Assembly: GCF_018919065.1 (NCBI RefSeq)
Contig: NZ_JAHLQG010000052.1
Location: forward strand, 17,230-81,229
Length of the DNA: 64,000 nt
Reading direction: 5' to 3'
DNA from: Blautia sp. MSJ-9
GTDB taxonomy: Bacteria; Bacillota; Clostridia; Lachnospirales; Lachnospiraceae
Shown here: piece by piece, positions 1 to 8,995 of the stretch
How the letters are laid out: every line of letters starts with the position of its first letter
How positions within the stretch are numbered: the first letter of the stretch is position 1
Position numbers and translations under genes: made by a program
Notes under the pieces: generated by a model
Databases searched by the model: none
What the model was told of the DNA's origin: nothing
Seen by the model: the letters and a program-made list of their open reading frames with translations, nothing else

Positions 1-932
1 CTACCTGCCTTTCCCAGCTTTATCATGAATACAAACGTGGTGTCAAAGCCGGATATGCGAAATTTGAAACTTTCCCGATCTGGAATATCCCGCTGAAGCA
101 TCCGGTAAACCTGGCATATGAAGCAGCTACTGCTGACTTAAATGATGTCAATATGATCGACCCGTTCCATCTGGAAGCATACGGTGAGACTACTATTAAC
201 TACAACCGTGACGTTGAAGTTTTCCCTGTTCTTCAGGCTATGTTTGAGAAGATCATGGGCGAGTGCCCTTACAAATCTCCGACAGATATGGGCGTAAATA
301 TGGCCGGTAACTGTATCGTTGATGATGAATCCTGCAAGGAAGCTGCACGCCAGGAAATCATCCGCAGATATTATAAGAGCATGGAAGCTCTGGTTCGCGG
401 AACCGGACGTGAAGAAGAAGTTTATAAGATCGAACTTCTGCTGAAACAGGCTCATGTTGCATTGGAAGACCGCAAGGTTGTCCCGGCTGCACTGCAGCGC
501 GAGGAAGAAACCGGTGCACCTGCTGCTGCCATGGAGCTTGATGATGGACGTATCATTACAGGAAAGACTTCCGATCTGCTTGGTGCTTCCTCTGCTCTGA
601 TTCTGAATGCACTGAAAGAGCTGGCAGGAATTGACCATAGCAAACACGTAATCTCTCCGGAAGCTTTAAGACCGATCCAGACTCTGAAGACAGAATATCT
701 TGGAAGCAGGAACCCGAGACTGCATTCTGATGAGACTCTGATCGCGCTTTCTATCAGTGCTGCTGATAATGAAGATGCGAAGCTTGCACTGCAGCAGATC
801 CCGAAATTAAAGGGCTGCCAGGTTCATACTTCTGTGCTGCTGTCTCAGGTGGATATTCTGGAGTTCCGTAAGCTGGGCGTAGAGCTTACTTGCGAGCCGA
901 AATCTGAGCATGCTAAGAAGCTGCAGAAATAA
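1..932 (+). CDS. DUF1846 (UPF0371) family protein, 5' end cut off
   Basis: The reading frame is open from the left edge of the window (frame starting at base 3) to the TAA at 930-932, so this is the C-terminal ~309 residues of a longer protein. The family normally has about 500 residues, so roughly 190 N-terminal residues are missing. The visible part reads like DUF1846 proteins: a segment with [16 protein letters not shown] near the edge and a stretch with [13 protein letters not shown] around base 280. Members have an ATP-dependent-ligase-like fold, but their reaction is not established, so I give no function. The internal ATG at 153 is only an internal methionine. A strong terminator follows at once. 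Recognition is from memory of the family and is fairly sure. Confidence 0.8.
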   Translation, partial: TCLSQLYHEYKRGVKAGYAKFETFPIWNIPLKHPVNLAYEAATADLNDVNMIDPFHLEAYGETTINYNRDVEVFPVLQAMFEKIMGECPYKSPTDMGVNMAGNCIVDDESCKEAARQEIIRRYYKSMEALVRGTGREEEVYKIELLLKQAHVALEDRKVVPAALQREEETGAPAAAMELDDGRIITGKTSDLLGASSALILNALKELAGIDHSKHVISPEALRPIQTLKTEYLGSRNPRLHSDETLIALSISAADNEDAKLALQQIPKLKGCQVHTSVLLSQVDILEFRKLGVELTCEPKSEHAKKLQK

Positions 933-948
933 TTTCACAATAGCATAA

Positions 949-1003
949 AAAATCTCCTCTCTGAACATATGATTATTTCATATGAACAGGAGGAGATTTT
1001 TAT
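949..1003. terminator. Intrinsic terminator after the DUF1846 gene
   Basis: The 11-bp arms AAAATCTCCTC (949-959) and GAGGAGATTTT (990-1000) are perfectly complementary. A second inner stem, CATATGA with TCATATG, lies at about 966-984. The distal arm ends in T residues for the plus direction, and the A run on the other side would also serve the small minus-strand gene that ends at 1008, so it is probably bidirectional. Confidence 0.85.
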
Positions 1004-1007
1004 TATA

Positions 1008-1307
1008 CTATTTTCTGTCTATTCTTCCACTGTTTACATATCTAATCGTAAGGAAAATATCCAACGCAAAAATGATAATTGCGAGGATTAATAAAATCGG
1101 GCGCTGATCACCAGCATACAATATTAATCCGCCATTTAAAAGGCATATCGTCATGCTGATTCCAATGGTATTGTATGCTTTTCTTGCATCAAGTTTTCCA
1201 TTGGAAGTAATTTTTTCTTCAATAATACCGCCTGGTTTTACGATACTGATAATAATCAAAGAAACAACAAGTATTGTACCAACAAATGCATTTGTATTCC
1301 ACCGCAT
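1008..1307 (-). CDS. Small membrane protein, function unknown
   Basis: This encodes a 99-residue protein with three hydrophobic segments. One is near the N-terminus (around residues 8-24, TILVVSLIIISIV), one in the middle (about 47-64) and one near the end (about 70-87), followed by a short basic tail ending RIDRK. I see no catalytic motif. Two in-frame ATGs exist, at 1313 and 1307. The AGGAG at 1316-1320 lies 8 bases from the second but only 2 from the first, so I place the start at 1307. It stands alone between the DUF1846 terminator and the GDPD gene. I cannot assign a family with confidence. Confidence 0.6.
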   Translation of the reverse strand: MRWNTNAFVGTILVVSLIIISIVKPGGIIEEKITSNGKLDARKAYNTIGISMTICLLNGGLILYAGDQRPILLILAIIIFALDIFLTIRYVNSGRIDRK

Positions 1308-1484
1308 ACTCATTTCTCCTCTTCATCAGATATAGGACACCTCACCTATGTCTCACGTCTTAGATTTTGTCAGAAATTTCTTCATTTACCTCTATTTATC
1401 TTTAAATTATCATTGTCAGGCACATCTGTCAATATCTTTATTTGATTGAATCAAGAAAATACTGAAGTGGATGATTTTATCCTC

Positions 1485-2228
1485 TTAACTATTTACAATC
1501 TCTAATGCTCTGTCCGGATAATTGGTGATGACGGCTTCTGCGCCTGCATCTTTTACAAGCTGGATGTGTTCTGGTTTGTTGGCGGTCCATACGTGCATTT
1601 TCAGGCCGGCGCGTTTAACTTCTTCCATGAACTGTGGGTATTTCAGGTGGTAAACTGCCGGGTGTACGGCGTTGATTCCGAGATTTTTAGCGTACATGGC
1701 TGGGTTTACCCATCCGTCGCTGAAAAGGATTCCGGTCTGTACATGGTCGTCGAGCTGTTTTAACTGTAACAGGCTGTAATGGTTAAAAGAGGAATAGATC
1801 AGCTGGTCTTCCATGTTCATTTCTTTTACCAGTTTCAGGATTTTCTCTTCCATTCCTGGATAGAAGCAGATGCTGTTCTTTAGTTCGATGTTTACCATCA
1901 TATCTGTGGTGCGCATGAGATCCAGTACTTCTGCCAGAGTTGGGACGCGGTAGATTCCGGTTGGTTCTGCAGGGGTACTGACTTTTAATTCTTTTAACTG
2001 CGCCAGGGTCATGTCTTTGATCAGTCCAGTTCCATCTGTGACGCGGTCTACGGTTTCGTCGTGCATAACGATGAGTTCACCGTCTGCGGATGTATGTACA
2101 TCCAGTTCGATTCCGTCTGCGCCTTGTTTGATGGCGAGTTCAAATGCTTCCAGAGTGTTCTCCGGTTTGTATCCGCTGGCACCTCTGTGTGCCCATACTT
2201 TTGTTGTTCTCTTTGCTGTTTCTGTCAT
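1485..2228 (-). CDS. ugpQ: Glycerophosphodiester phosphodiesterase
   Basis: This 247-residue cytosolic GDPD-family enzyme should hydrolyse glycerophosphodiesters to sn-glycerol 3-phosphate plus an alcohol. The hallmarks are in order: HRGASG with His14, PENT at 22-25, Glu41 and Asp43 in GIELDV, and the HD pair at 56-57. The length matches the short bacterial UgpQ type, and there is no signal peptide. An AGAGAGG Shine-Dalgarno lies upstream of the ATG at 2228. It is the last gene of a minus-strand cluster with a UgpA-like permease, a UgpC-like ATPase and a HAD phosphatase, which fits uptake and breakdown of deacylated phospholipids. A weak terminator sits between it and the upstream fused gene, so it may be partly uncoupled from the transporter. 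Confidence 0.9.
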   Translation of the reverse strand: MTETAKRTTKVWAHRGASGYKPENTLEAFELAIKQGADGIELDVHTSADGELIVMHDETVDRVTDGTGLIKDMTLAQLKELKVSTPAEPTGIYRVPTLAEVLDLMRTTDMMVNIELKNSICFYPGMEEKILKLVKEMNMEDQLIYSSFNHYSLLQLKQLDDHVQTGILFSDGWVNPAMYAKNLGINAVHPAVYHLKYPQFMEEVKRAGLKMHVWTANKPEHIQLVKDAGAEAVITNYPDRALEIVNS

Positions 2229-2261
2229 TTTTTTTCTGCCTCTCTTTTTTAATCTTCATAA

Positions 2262-2289
2262 ACAGGGAACCGCATACGCAGTTCCCTGT
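2262..2289 (-). terminator. Hairpin between the ugpB remnant and the GDPD gene
   Basis: The arms ACAGGGAAC (2262-2270) and GTTCCCTGT (2281-2289) are perfectly complementary. On the minus strand they are followed by only a short T tract, so this is either a weak terminator or an mRNA-stabilising stem. Confidence 0.6.
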
Positions 2290-2360
2290 CATCATTTAAA
2301 TATAAATATTTTTCCTGTGAATGATTATAACACCTCTCGGTATACTGTTATCAATATTTT

Positions 2361-3248
2361 TTATTCATTCAGTAAGTTATAATCTTCGATAGATTTGTTC
2401 ATATCAGAAGCCATTTTGCTGACTGCATCTTCTGCGGACTGTTTTCCATTGAGCATGTTCTCGATTTCTGTTTCTACGATGGAACGTGCTTCCGGGAATA
2501 CGCTGAGGAGTGCGCCTGCATATTCCGGTGCGGAATCATGGAGCTGGTCGATGGCTGTCTGGAACTGTGGGTATTCTGCGATGTTGTCTTTGAATACCTG
2601 TTCGTCATGTGCTGCTGTTGTTACAGGGAAGTATCCTGTCTGTGCATTCCAGTATGCCTGGGATTCTGCAGATACCAGATATTTTACGAATTCCCATGTT
2701 GCAGCTTTCTTTGCGTCATCCTGGTTGTCGAGCATCCAGAGGGAAGCACCACCGATGGATACACCACCTTTGTCATCATCTGTGATGGATGGGAAGTATG
2801 CAGTACCTACTTCAAAGGAACCGTTTACATCCTGCAGGATCTGTTTCAGGGATGCTGTGGAGCCTAATGTGATAGCAGCTTTTCCTGATGAGAAATCAGC
2901 AAGTCCGGAATCTCCGCCTCTTCCTACATTTGGTGCATAACCTGCGTCATAGAGTTTCTTCCACTCATTGAGGATATTCAGAGCGCCGCCGTTTTCGTCA
3001 AATACAACTTTCTCAGCTGCTGCCTCACGTCCGTTTCCGTTGTCTACATACTCAAGGCCCTGTTTGCACATGAATTCTTCGAAGAACCATCCGTAGATTC
3101 CCATGGATAATGCTTCTCCTGCGCCGCCTTTGTTTACAAGGTTATATTTCTGCTGCGCCAGCATTTTTGCCTTTGCTTCCTGAAACTTCTGGCGTTCCAG
3201 AGCCATCTGTTTTTCTTTTTCAGCAGTGATGCTGCCTATCTGTGACAT
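2361..3248 (-). pseudogene. In-frame ugpE'-'ugpB fusion (permease N-terminus joined to binding-protein C-terminus)
   Basis: This 295-residue ORF looks like a deletion product. Residues from about 38 to the end match the C-terminal two-thirds of a UgpB-type solute-binding protein: GIYGWFFEEF, FSSGKAAITLGST, WEFVKYLVSAESQAYW and a C-terminal helix with VFPEARSI. There is no signal peptide or N-terminal lobe. Residues 1-34 are a charged helix (TAEKEKQMALERQKFQEAKA) of the kind seen at the cytoplasmic N-terminus of UgpE-like permeases. The start codon overlaps the ugpA stop as TAATG, which is exactly where ugpE belongs. The apparent junction is near 3141-3160. I infer loss of nearly all of ugpE and the front of ugpB. 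As encoded, the protein would stay in the cytosol and could not bind solute for transport. An assembly error is the main alternative. Confidence 0.75.
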
Positions 3249-4105
3249 TAATATTTCACTCCTTTTTTCTCGATTTTAAACATTACCAGTGTAAGTACCA
3301 GCACGATCAGGAAAAGTACAACTGACTGGGCTGCTGCACTTCCAAAACGGTAGTTAAAGAATGCATCTCTGTAAATAGAGTACACGATCAGGTTTGTAGA
3401 TTCTCCCGGACCGCCCTGTGTCAGGATCTTGACCTGTCCGAATGACTGAAATGCCTGGATGATGTTTACTACTAATGTATAGAACATCATTGGTGCCAGT
3501 CCCGGAAGTGTCAGGCGGTAGAATTTCTGAAATGAACTTGCTCCGTCTACAGAAGCCCGTTCATAAATAGTTTCATCAATGTTACTTAATCCTGCTGAAA
3601 AATACAGGAAGTTGATCCCGCTATTGAGCCATGCAGTAAGAACTGCTACGCAGATCAGTGCATATTTCGGATCACTGACCCAGTTGATATCCAGATGGAA
3701 AATCTTGTTGATGATTCCCACGGACGGATGAAGCATGATCTTGAAGATCATAGCTGCGGAGCTGGATGCGATTGCCATCGGCAGTGCATACGCAGTACTG
3801 AAAAAGCGGATTCCAGGGAATGTTTTGTTGCAGAGAACTGCTGTTGTAAGTCCCAGGATCATGCTGACTGCTACTACGATCACAACAAAGATCAGGGTTA
3901 CTGCCAGACTGTTCCAGAATGAGGATGACTGTAATAATTCTTTGTAATTGCCAAGTCCTACGAATAATTTTGCCTGTCCCATCTTATTTGTTTTAAAGAG
4001 ACTTAAGTATAAGGTCTTAAAAAACGGATAGAATAAGAAGATTCCGAAGATCAGGAAACTTGGGAGCAGGTATGCGTAGGCACCTGTGTTTTTTAACTTC
4101 TTCAT
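3248..4105 (-). CDS. ugpA: UgpA-like ABC transporter permease
   Basis: This 285-residue inner-membrane permease of the MalF/UgpA class has about six transmembrane segments; the first is near residues 12-32 (YLLPSFLIFGIFLFYPF). The EAA loop that contacts the ATPase is visible at about residues 181-200 as ERASVDGASSFQKFY with the following LPGLAP. With UgpE, UgpB and UgpC it would import glycerol-3-phosphate or glycerophosphodiesters. Its stop overlaps the next start (TAATG), which implies translational coupling. The expected partner permease is missing because the downstream gene is an ugpE'-'ugpB fusion, so the importer should not work unless a partner is encoded elsewhere. The start at 4105 is supported by a purine-rich stretch upstream. 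Confidence 0.88.
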   Translation of the reverse strand: MKKLKNTGAYAYLLPSFLIFGIFLFYPFFKTLYLSLFKTNKMGQAKLFVGLGNYKELLQSSSFWNSLAVTLIFVVIVVAVSMILGLTTAVLCNKTFPGIRFFSTAYALPMAIASSSAAMIFKIMLHPSVGIINKIFHLDINWVSDPKYALICVAVLTAWLNSGINFLYFSAGLSNIDETIYERASVDGASSFQKFYRLTLPGLAPMMFYTLVVNIIQAFQSFGQVKILTQGGPGESTNLIVYSIYRDAFFNYRFGSAAAQSVVLFLIVLVLTLVMFKIEKKGVKY

Positions 4106-4301
4106 GTGTTGAACACCTTTCCTTTTTATTTTTTATGAGTTACAGATAACTCCAGAACCACACTGCTGCATTTTTACATTGTTACTTTGGCTATATCAAA
4201 GAAAAACTCTTCTTTAATTGTGATAATTAACAAACATTACCGCAAAACTTTCTCAAAGTTATAAAAACATTTTTGGCTGTAAAATGTAATTGTCTATGCC
4301 T

Positions 4302-5435
4302 TTATGAAAAAACGCCTTTTCTCAGAGTAATATTTTCCTGCGTTTCCAGGTCAAACGCAGAAATATATGCCATATCGATCCAGAGCGTTACTTTATCGCC
4401 TTTATCAATCAGACTGTCACCGGAAACTTTTGCGCAGCAGTCCTGCCCGTTGTGGTTGAAATGGAGGATGACCTCCGCTCCCAGAAGTTCTCTGGCTGTG
4501 ACTGTAACTTCCATTTTCCACTCGCCTCTGGTATCTGCTCCTGCTGGTCTTTCCAGAAAATGCTCCGGGCGGATTCCGAGTTCGATATTTCTGCCAACAT
4601 AACCCTGACGCTTCAGGATTTTCCATAAGAAATCCGGGATCGGGATATCTCCGTCATTCTCAGTGCAGAATGTAGGGATTCCTACTTTTTCTATTACCAG
4701 TCCTTTGATAAAGTTCATGGATGGAGAACCAATGAATCCTGCAACGAAACGGTTTACCGGGTAATCGTACAGGTTCTGCGGCGCATCTGCCTGCTGTACC
4801 ACGCCCTGATTCATTACTACAATCCTGTCTCCCAGAGTCATTGCTTCTGTCTGATCATGGGTAACGTAGATGATCGTATTTCCAAGAGCTTTGTGAATGT
4901 TTGCAAGTTCTACCCGCATCTGGGTACGAAGCTTGGCATCCAGATTGGATAACGGTTCATCCATGAGAAGTACTTTTGGCTCACGGATGATGGCATTTCC
5001 GATGGCTACTCGCTGACGCTGGCCGCCGGAAAGGTTCTTTGGCCTTTGTCTGAGCAGATTTTCCAGTCCCAGAAGTTCTGCTACATGGTGAACTCTTTTA
5101 TCAATTTCTTTTTTCGGTACTTTTCTTACCTGTAAAGAAAAAGCGATGTTATCGTAAATGTTCATCTGTGGATAGAGGGCGTAGCTCTGGAAAACCATTG
5201 CCAGGTCACGCTCTTTTGGTTCCAGATAATTGACTAGTTTGTCTCCTATCCATAATTCACCATCACTGATATCTTCCAGTCCGGCGATCATTCGGAGTGT
5301 GGTTGATTTTCCACATCCGGACGGACCAACGAATACTATCAGCTCACCTTTTTCTATTTCCAGATTAAAATTCTTTACTGCCTGAAAGCCGTTTTCGTAG
5401 CTTTTACAGATGTCTCTTAATATGATTTCCGACAT
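4302..5435 (-). CDS. ugpC: UgpC/MsmX-type sugar ABC transporter ATPase
   Basis: This 377-residue ATPase energises CUT1-type importers. It shows Walker A GPSGCGKST, Q-loop VFQSYALYPQM, signature LSGGQRQR, Walker B VLLMDEPLSNLD and the switch His in YVTHDQTEAM. A C-terminal TOBE/OB regulatory region contains ELGIRPEHF. The open frame extends 56 codons further upstream, but AGGAGAGG lies 7 bases before the ATG at 5435, and the protein aligns to family starts from MSEIILRD, so I use that start. MsmX-type ATPases often serve several importers, so this gene could also power the sugar transporters at 14-16 kb, which lack their own ATPase. That may explain why it survives beside a broken ugpEB. Confidence 0.92.
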   Translation of the reverse strand: MSEIILRDICKSYENGFQAVKNFNLEIEKGELIVFVGPSGCGKSTTLRMIAGLEDISDGELWIGDKLVNYLEPKERDLAMVFQSYALYPQMNIYDNIAFSLQVRKVPKKEIDKRVHHVAELLGLENLLRQRPKNLSGGQRQRVAIGNAIIREPKVLLMDEPLSNLDAKLRTQMRVELANIHKALGNTIIYVTHDQTEAMTLGDRIVVMNQGVVQQADAPQNLYDYPVNRFVAGFIGSPSMNFIKGLVIEKVGIPTFCTENDGDIPIPDFLWKILKRQGYVGRNIELGIRPEHFLERPAGADTRGEWKMEVTVTARELLGAEVILHFNHNGQDCCAKVSGDSLIDKGDKVTLWIDMAYISAFDLETQENITLRKGVFS

Positions 5436-5535
5436 TTCATTTCCTCTCCTGCTTTTACAACTTTTACAATCAATATTTTTCATCAGATATCTTGTGACGG
5501 GCTGATTTAACAGCATAATGCCTTTGCAGATATCT

Positions 5536-6330
5536 TTATGAAAAATATCCGGCAAGTTTTCCCAGTGACTGGCACTGGAAGCCATTTTTCCATTCTTCTG
5601 CACTGGCTTCGCCTGTCAATACCAGGCAACTGTCAACTCCTGCGCGTTTGCCACATTCCATGTCTGTGTAGATTCTGTCACCGATGAGCAGGGTCTGCTT
5701 CGGAGTGCATCCTGTTTCTTCCAGACAGGCGTACACCATTCCGGGTGCCGGTTTGCCGATGTATTCCGGTTCTCTGCCAACGGATGCAGTGATCATCCGG
5801 CAGATAGATCCGCAGTCCGGCACCATTCCAAAATCAATCGGACACCGCAGATCCGGATTTGTTGCAAACCAGGGAACATTTGTCTCCGTGAGCTGTTTAC
5901 AGACCTGAATCAGTTTCTCGTAAGTAAGTTCTGTATCATAAGCACAGAGTACACAGTCTACATCATCCCCTGCCTGATCTGTAATGTTCAGGCCTGCTTT
6001 TCGCAGTTCACTGCAGTAGGTTTCGGTAGCTGCTACCAGGATTTTTTTATTTCCGTAATATTTCTTCATGAAATCTCTGGCATAAGTTCCGGCAGTGATA
6101 AATTCGTCTTCTGTCGTTTCAATTCCCCAGTCATGAAACTGTTCTACATAATCGTTGGCGGCTTTAGATGAATTATTTGTCAGGAAGCGGAAAATTCCGC
6201 CGTTTTCTTTTACTGTTTGAAGAAAGTCTGCCGCACCTGGAAGCAGCTCGCTTCCCAAAGCAACAGTTCCGTCAATGTCCAGAAGAAACAGCTTTTTTTC
6301 TTTTATCATTGATGCAAGATTGTGATGCAT
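5536..6330 (-). CDS. HAD superfamily (NagD-like) phosphatase
   Basis: This 264-residue cytosolic HAD hydrolase of subclass IIA (NagD/phosphoglycolate phosphatase type) has motif I LLDIDGT (about residues 16-22, nucleophile Asp), motif II LTNNSS (about 50-55), a Lys in IGKPAPGM (about 192) and motif IV GDRIYTDMECG. The cap lies between motifs II and III, as in NagD. It is the promoter-proximal gene of the ugp cluster, so a phosphatase acting on glycerol phosphate or a related metabolite is a reasonable guess, but the substrate cannot be read from sequence. A candidate promoter lies at 6435-6464, with AGAGGAG 11 bases before the ATG. A second Met at residue 8 is an alternative start. Confidence 0.88.
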   Translation of the reverse strand: MHHNLASMIKEKKLFLLDIDGTVALGSELLPGAADFLQTVKENGGIFRFLTNNSSKAANDYVEQFHDWGIETTEDEFITAGTYARDFMKKYYGNKKILVAATETYCSELRKAGLNITDQAGDDVDCVLCAYDTELTYEKLIQVCKQLTETNVPWFATNPDLRCPIDFGMVPDCGSICRMITASVGREPEYIGKPAPGMVYACLEETGCTPKQTLLIGDRIYTDMECGKRAGVDSCLVLTGEASAEEWKNGFQCQSLGKLAGYFS

Positions 6331-6434
6331 GTTAAATTGGTCTCCTCTTTTTCTCTTTTAATTCTCTGTACTGACAGTCAGCTTTGTGTATTTATTTCTG
6401 TCTGTGCTGCTGGCTGTTTTTGACCACTGGCATT

Positions 6435-6464
6435 ATTATAAAAACTTTTTGGTGTCGCCAACAA
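6435..6464 (-). promoter_or_regulatory. Candidate sigma-A promoter of the ugp cluster
   Basis: On the minus strand TTGTTG (6459-6464) and TATAAT (6435-6440) are separated by 18 bases, about 105 bases upstream of the HAD phosphatase start. The -35 is imperfect. No PHO-box-like repeats were noticed here. Confidence 0.5.
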
Positions 6465-6499
6465 TCTTGTTTACGTCAAATAATTGTTAAATGCATATA

Positions 6500-6530
6500 A
6501 AAAAATCACGGTTGTTCGCCGTGATTTTTT
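6500..6530. terminator. Intrinsic terminator after the acidic secreted protein gene
   Basis: AAAAAATCACGG (6500-6511) and CCGTGATTTTTT (6519-6530) form a perfect 12-bp stem with a 7-base loop and a T run for the plus direction and, by symmetry, for the minus direction. It lies about 210 bases downstream of the gene ending at 6741. The stretch 6531-6740 between them holds no gene that I can support. Confidence 0.85.
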
Positions 6531-6740
6531 TACATTTTTGTTTTATTGTTATTGTCTTAGCTGCCTTTTATGCCTTAGTCCCTCCCCACTGCTTATTGCA
6601 TTCCACAATTGAAGCAGGAGGTTTACTTGATCCGGTTAAGGCATTTTAGATGAAACATTTTTCTACTTTACTTAGATTTTATATATTTATCCAAAACTCA
6701 CCTACTATTCTTATAGGCTTCTAATATATATTTTCTTGTT

Positions 6741-8852
6741 TTACAGTGATTCCGGTCTTTCTACTTCATAGTTGGACCAGTCATCGATTGCTGTGGCACT
6801 TGAGGTATCTGCCTTGTCCTGATAGGAGCCTACTGTGATCGTATAATCACTGTCGCCCTCTACATAAGTAGTTCCGTCTGTACCTACGATGGAAACTGTT
6901 TTGCCATCTGCATCTGTGATGGTTCCTTCGTTTGACAGGGATGTGATGGTGCTATCGCCTGTTACTGTCCAAGTAGAGTCTTTGTCGATCACTACGTTGC
7001 AGTAACCGTCTCCGCCGTTTCCTGCATAAGTTTCGTCATTGACGAATGCACCTTCCAGTGTGCTGCCGTTGGTCATGTAGAAGTCAAGGTCGCTGATGGA
7101 ATCCCAGATTACATTGCCCTTCATATCCTGGCTGTCTGCGGTAAAGTTGCAGTCGGATCCATTGGCACCACTCTGACCCCATCCACGCTGGTTGTTGTTT
7201 CCTGTGCACTGCAGGAAGAATTCACTGTCATCATTGTATGTGATATCTACGTCTTTTAATGCAATGGTGCATTCCGTGTTGGTTGTGTAGAATAAGCCGC
7301 CGTTCTTAGATGTGATCGTACCGCCATCCATCTGGAATGTGCTGTTACCTACTTCGGAGTCACCGGACATGCTCTGATAAAGGATGACTGTCCATGTTGT
7401 GTCGTTCTGGTCATCATCGCTCATATTTCCAGTCAGGTTGCTGTTGTAGAGTCTCAGGGAGTTTAATCCCTCGATGCATACTGCTTCTGAACCGTTTGCT
7501 GTCAGTTCTGCATTGTTGACTGCGATATCTGCGGTACAGTAAACTGCCGGAGAGCCTACGCCGTTAGATGTATAAGTACCGCCGTCTACTACCATTGTTC
7601 CACCGCCTCTGTCACTGCGGATAGCTGCTGAAGATTCACCGTTTGTCTCTACACTCAGATCCCATGCGTAAAGCGTTCCGCCACCTGCTGCGTGGATTCC
7701 ACCTGAGGTATCCTGCTGTGTGGTGATATCTGTATCTGCTGCGTATACAGTTCCATCGCCGTATGCAAAAAGTCCTGCGCCGCCTTTGCTGTCTGTTGTT
7801 ACTGTGCTGTCTTTGACATATGCTGTTCCGTCTGTGGCAAGGACTGCGGCACCTACGCCATAGAAACTGGAGTTGTCACCGCCCTGGCTGTCGGAAGATG
7901 TTCTGGAGATTGCGTCGTTATTAAATGTAACTTCTGCGCCATTGGAAACAAGTGCCGCGTTTTCGTCTGTTCCTGTGGATTCCAGAGATGTATCGGAAAC
8001 TGTTTCGTCTGAGCTGTATTCGTTAGCTGCATCATAGCTGTCCACACCGGAAGCCTGACTGCCAGGACCTCCCTGACCGCCGCCCATTTCCATGGACTGA
8101 ACTGTGATGGTTGCTGCGTTTCCGTCATCGTCTAATGTGATGGCTACTACATCACCTTCTTTAATGTCATCTAATGTAATTTCTTGAGTCTGACCTGCAT
8201 CGTCTGGAGCCTGGCCATCAGGTTTTTCTGGTGCTTCTCCGTTATCCCCATCTGGTTTCTCCGGAGCCTCTCCGCCAGGTGCACCCTGGCCGCCGCCCAT
8301 GGTCTGTTTTGTGATTACTGTACTGTCTGTAACTGTGATTTCCTGTTCTTCTCCTGTCAAGTCTAACATAGATGGTTTTTCTCCATCTGGAGCACCCTGT
8401 CCATCACCGTTGCTGTCTGATGCTTCGTCCGTTGATTCTGTGTCTTCTGTTCCTTCATCTGTATCTGCTGACTCGTCTGTGCTGGCATCGTCTGTTTTTT
8501 TTCCATCTGCATCTTCAGAATCTTTAGCATCACCATCTGCCTTTGCATCATCTCCGTCCGGTTTCTCCGGCGCTTCGCCATTTTCGCCGCCCTGCGGCTG
8601 TTCACCAGGCTGGCCCATTTCTTTTCTGGTTCCTACTGCGATGGTGATTTTTCCATCTTCTACGGACTTTACTTCTCCAAGGATTTCATTTGATTCTTCT
8701 TTATCTGATGCCTCTGCTGTATCTTCTGTGGTGTCGCCTGCATCCTGAGTACTTTCTGTCTTGCTGTCTGCTGCAAATGCTGTTTCTGCTGATCCAACAG
8801 ATGTTGCTGTGATCATAACTCCCATAATCATTGCCAGATGTTTATACTTCAT
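6741..8852 (-). CDS. Large acidic secreted protein with EAPEKPDG repeats and a beta-helix-like C-terminal region
   Basis: This 703-residue protein begins with a Sec signal peptide (hydrophobic about residues 5-22, likely cut after AFAA) and has no LPxTG anchor or lipobox, so it is probably released or held by charge. Residues about 30-270 are very acidic, rich in Asp/Glu/Gly/Pro, with three EAPEKPDG units. Two strand-rich islands, GEVKSVEDGKITIAVG near residue 60 and DIKEGDVVAITLDDDGN near 240, resemble halves of a small beta-barrel (DUF5666-like) split by the low-complexity linker. From about residue 300 to 640, short Gly/Asn/Thr-rich strand repeats (GGTLYAWDLSVETNGESSAA, GGTMVVDGGTYTSNG) suggest a right-handed beta helix, as in adhesins or polysaccharide-binding proteins. 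The function is unknown. It is monocistronic, with AGAGAGG before the ATG. Confidence 0.72.
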   Translation of the reverse strand: MKYKHLAMIMGVMITATSVGSAETAFAADSKTESTQDAGDTTEDTAEASDKEESNEILGEVKSVEDGKITIAVGTRKEMGQPGEQPQGGENGEAPEKPDGDDAKADGDAKDSEDADGKKTDDASTDESADTDEGTEDTESTDEASDSNGDGQGAPDGEKPSMLDLTGEEQEITVTDSTVITKQTMGGGQGAPGGEAPEKPDGDNGEAPEKPDGQAPDDAGQTQEITLDDIKEGDVVAITLDDDGNAATITVQSMEMGGGQGGPGSQASGVDSYDAANEYSSDETVSDTSLESTGTDENAALVSNGAEVTFNNDAISRTSSDSQGGDNSSFYGVGAAVLATDGTAYVKDSTVTTDSKGGAGLFAYGDGTVYAADTDITTQQDTSGGIHAAGGGTLYAWDLSVETNGESSAAIRSDRGGGTMVVDGGTYTSNGVGSPAVYCTADIAVNNAELTANGSEAVCIEGLNSLRLYNSNLTGNMSDDDQNDTTWTVILYQSMSGDSEVGNSTFQMDGGTITSKNGGLFYTTNTECTIALKDVDITYNDDSEFFLQCTGNNNQRGWGQSGANGSDCNFTADSQDMKGNVIWDSISDLDFYMTNGSTLEGAFVNDETYAGNGGDGYCNVVIDKDSTWTVTGDSTITSLSNEGTITDADGKTVSIVGTDGTTYVEGDSDYTITVGSYQDKADTSSATAIDDWSNYEVERPESL

Positions 8853-8995
8853 AGTGATACCTCTCTTTATACTTTTCTAATTCTTATTTTTTTAGTTTCT
8901 CTGTTTCTTTTGTTTTTGTTGATAGTATGACTATATCTGATAAATGTGTCTGATTTATGGTAAGTTTACGAAGAAAATGTGTCCTCTTATTTTTC

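Noticed and set aside
6741..8852. CRISPR-like or tandem DNA repeat array
   Set aside because: The EAPEKPDG repeats are protein-level, few and irregularly spaced, with no direct-repeat/spacer structure.
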